Positions 40,593 through 41,526 of a stretch of 41,526 bases of DNA are shown piece by piece. This DNA comes from Variovorax sp. Its GTDB lineage: Bacteria > Pseudomonadota > Gammaproteobacteria > Burkholderiales > Burkholderiaceae_C. The stretch lies in NCBI GenBank assembly GCA_017744935.1, contig JAGIAI010000044.1:1-41526 (forward strand), given 5' to 3'. A program made the translations under genes and the position numbers. Below the pieces are notes generated by a model, which was given only the letters and a program-made list of their open reading frames with translations, had not been told where the DNA came from and did not search any database. Each line of letters begins with the position of its first letter. Positions within the stretch are counted from its first letter, which is position 1.

Positions 40593-41526
40593 TCATCGGT
40601 CCTTTCGTGCAGGCACGCTGTTCAACGCCTCCACCAATCGGTCCACCCGGATCGGCTTGGTGAGGTAGTCGTCCATCCCCGCGGCCATGCACATCTCGCG
40701 GTCGCCCTGCATCGCATTCGCGGTCATCGCGACGATGCGCGGGCGCGCGGGTGCGTCGAGCATCGTACAGATCTGTCGCGCGGCGCCGAGCCCGTCGAGT
40801 TCCGGCATCTGTACGTCCATCAGCACCACATCGTAGGCTTGCCGCTGCACCGATTCCACCGCCTCGATGCCGTTGGACGCCAGATCGGCGCGGTAGCCCA
40901 TCTGTTGCAGCAGGCGCAACGCGAGCTTCTGGTTGACCGCGTTGTCTTCCGCCAGGAGGATGCGCAGCGGATGCCGTGCACCCATCGAGGGGTCGAGCTG
41001 CGGCTTCGGCGCCGCAGTGGGCGCCGGTCGGGCGGAGGGGTCGTGCACCAGCAGGCCGGCGAGTGTGTCGAAGAGCTGCGACTGGTGGATCGGCTTGGAG
41101 AGATGGGCGCTGAAGACCGATTCGCCATCGCCCGTCTCGCGCCGGCCGACGGAACTGAAGAGAACGAGCGGCAACGCGGCATGCTTTGCACGAATGCGCT
41201 GCGCGAGTTCGAGTCCGTCCATCTCGGGCATGTGCATGTCGACGATCGCGACATCGAATCGCTCGCCGGCATCGAGCCATTGGAGCGATTCGAGCGGTGA
41301 TGCCGTCATGCGTGAATTCATGCCCCACTTGGCGGTCTGCAGCGACAGCACGCGGCGGTTGGTGGCGTTGTCGTCCACGATGAGGAGCCGCTTGCCCGCC
41401 ATCTCGGGCTGCACCCCGAGGAACTCGCAGCGCCGGCTCGGTGGCAGGCCGGCGACCGGCGCCTCGATGGTGAAGAAGAAGGTCGAGCCGTGACCCGGCC
41501 CGGCGCTCTCGACCCACATCGTCCCG
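40593..41526 (-). CDS. hybrid sensor histidine kinase, C-terminal part (cut by the window edge)
   Basis: The visible 310 residues start in the end of the kinase ATPase domain (GTMWVESAGPGHGSTFFFTIE, the G2 region). Two REC domains follow: the first with KRLLIVDDNATNRRVL and IVDMHMPEMDG, the second with RILLAEDNAVNQKLAL and LMDVQMPELDG and the late YLTKPI. Both have intact phospho-acceptor Asp residues. The sensor, dimerisation and most catalytic residues lie outside the window. It passes phosphate through the Hpt protein to the cyclase regulator. Confidence 0.9.
   Translation of the reverse strand, partial: GTMWVESAGPGHGSTFFFTIEAPVAGLPPSRRCEFLGVQPEMAGKRLLIVDDNATNRRVLSLQTAKWGMNSRMTASPLESLQWLDAGERFDVAIVDMHMPEMDGLELAQRIRAKHAALPLVLFSSVGRRETGDGESVFSAHLSKPIHQSQLFDTLAGLLVHDPSARPAPTAAPKPQLDPSMGARHPLRILLAEDNAVNQKLALRLLQQMGYRADLASNGIEAVESVQRQAYDVVLMDVQMPELDGLGAARQICTMLDAPARPRIVAMTANAMQGDREMCMAAGMDDYLTKPIRVDRLVEALNSVPARKDR

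Overview
The window reads as a chromosomal segment of a high-GC betaproteobacterium, most likely a Comamonadaceae member close to Variovorax. This is inferred from the very GC-rich third codon positions, the solute-binding proteins of the Bug/TTT type, the DUF6502-DUF5666 pair and the LysR-heavy regulation. I could not run a taxonomic search. I see no rRNA, tRNA, CRISPR array, transposase or prophage gene.

Layout. (1) 1-2346: a decayed M20 amidohydrolase remnant next to a REP-like palindrome, then a TPR/O-GlcNAc-transferase-type glycosyltransferase. (2) 2504-8699, minus strand: a tight seven-gene operon of a GAF protein, a flavin aromatic hydroxylase, a small VOC protein, an alpha/beta hydrolase and an ABC importer (ATPase, permease, Tat-exported binding protein). 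It faces a divergent LysR regulator at 8769-9746 and looks like an uptake-plus-degradation unit for an aromatic acid. (3) 9806-11336: a secreted lipase/PHB-depolymerase-like hydrolase and a flavodoxin-like protein. (4) 11422-17451: a compact three-gene cassette of a patatin phospholipase, a 1197-residue protein carrying two complete HExxH metallopeptidase units, and a ComEC-like metallo-beta-lactamase-fold hydrolase. None has a signal peptide. It matches no system I can name and is the strongest candidate for an undescribed one. (5) 17510-20443: two tandem Bug-type binding proteins and an NAD(P)-dependent beta-hydroxyacid-dehydrogenase-like enzyme.

(6) 20421-25061: a DUF4189 protein, a membrane-anchored AttH/lipocalin-like protein, a divergent SDR/LysR pair around a perfect 18-base palindrome, and a lipoprotein with a methyltransferase fold. 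(7) 25181-28759, minus strand: a DUF6502 / DUF5666 lipoprotein / TIGR04325-like methyltransferase operon coupled by start-stop overlaps and closed by a clear intrinsic terminator, followed by a Pro/Tyr-rich secreted protein. (8) 28867-34890: small unknown proteins, a solitary GAF protein, a DHA2-type efflux pump, a second Pro/Tyr-rich secreted protein, a Crp/Fnr regulator divergent from a Coq4-family protein, and a small unknown protein. (9) 34991-41526: a BamA/TamA-like barrel, a zinc-ribbon membrane protein, a TAXI-type binding protein, a monoacylglycerol-lipase-like hydrolase, and a phosphorelay operon (hybrid histidine kinase cut by the window edge, Hpt protein, response-regulator nucleotide cyclase).

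There is no gene-free stretch longer than 300 bases; the longest gap is about 240 bases (32598-32839). Starts were moved from the longest open frame wherever a ribosome-binding site, signal peptide or overlap argued for it. All family assignments come from motifs read by eye.
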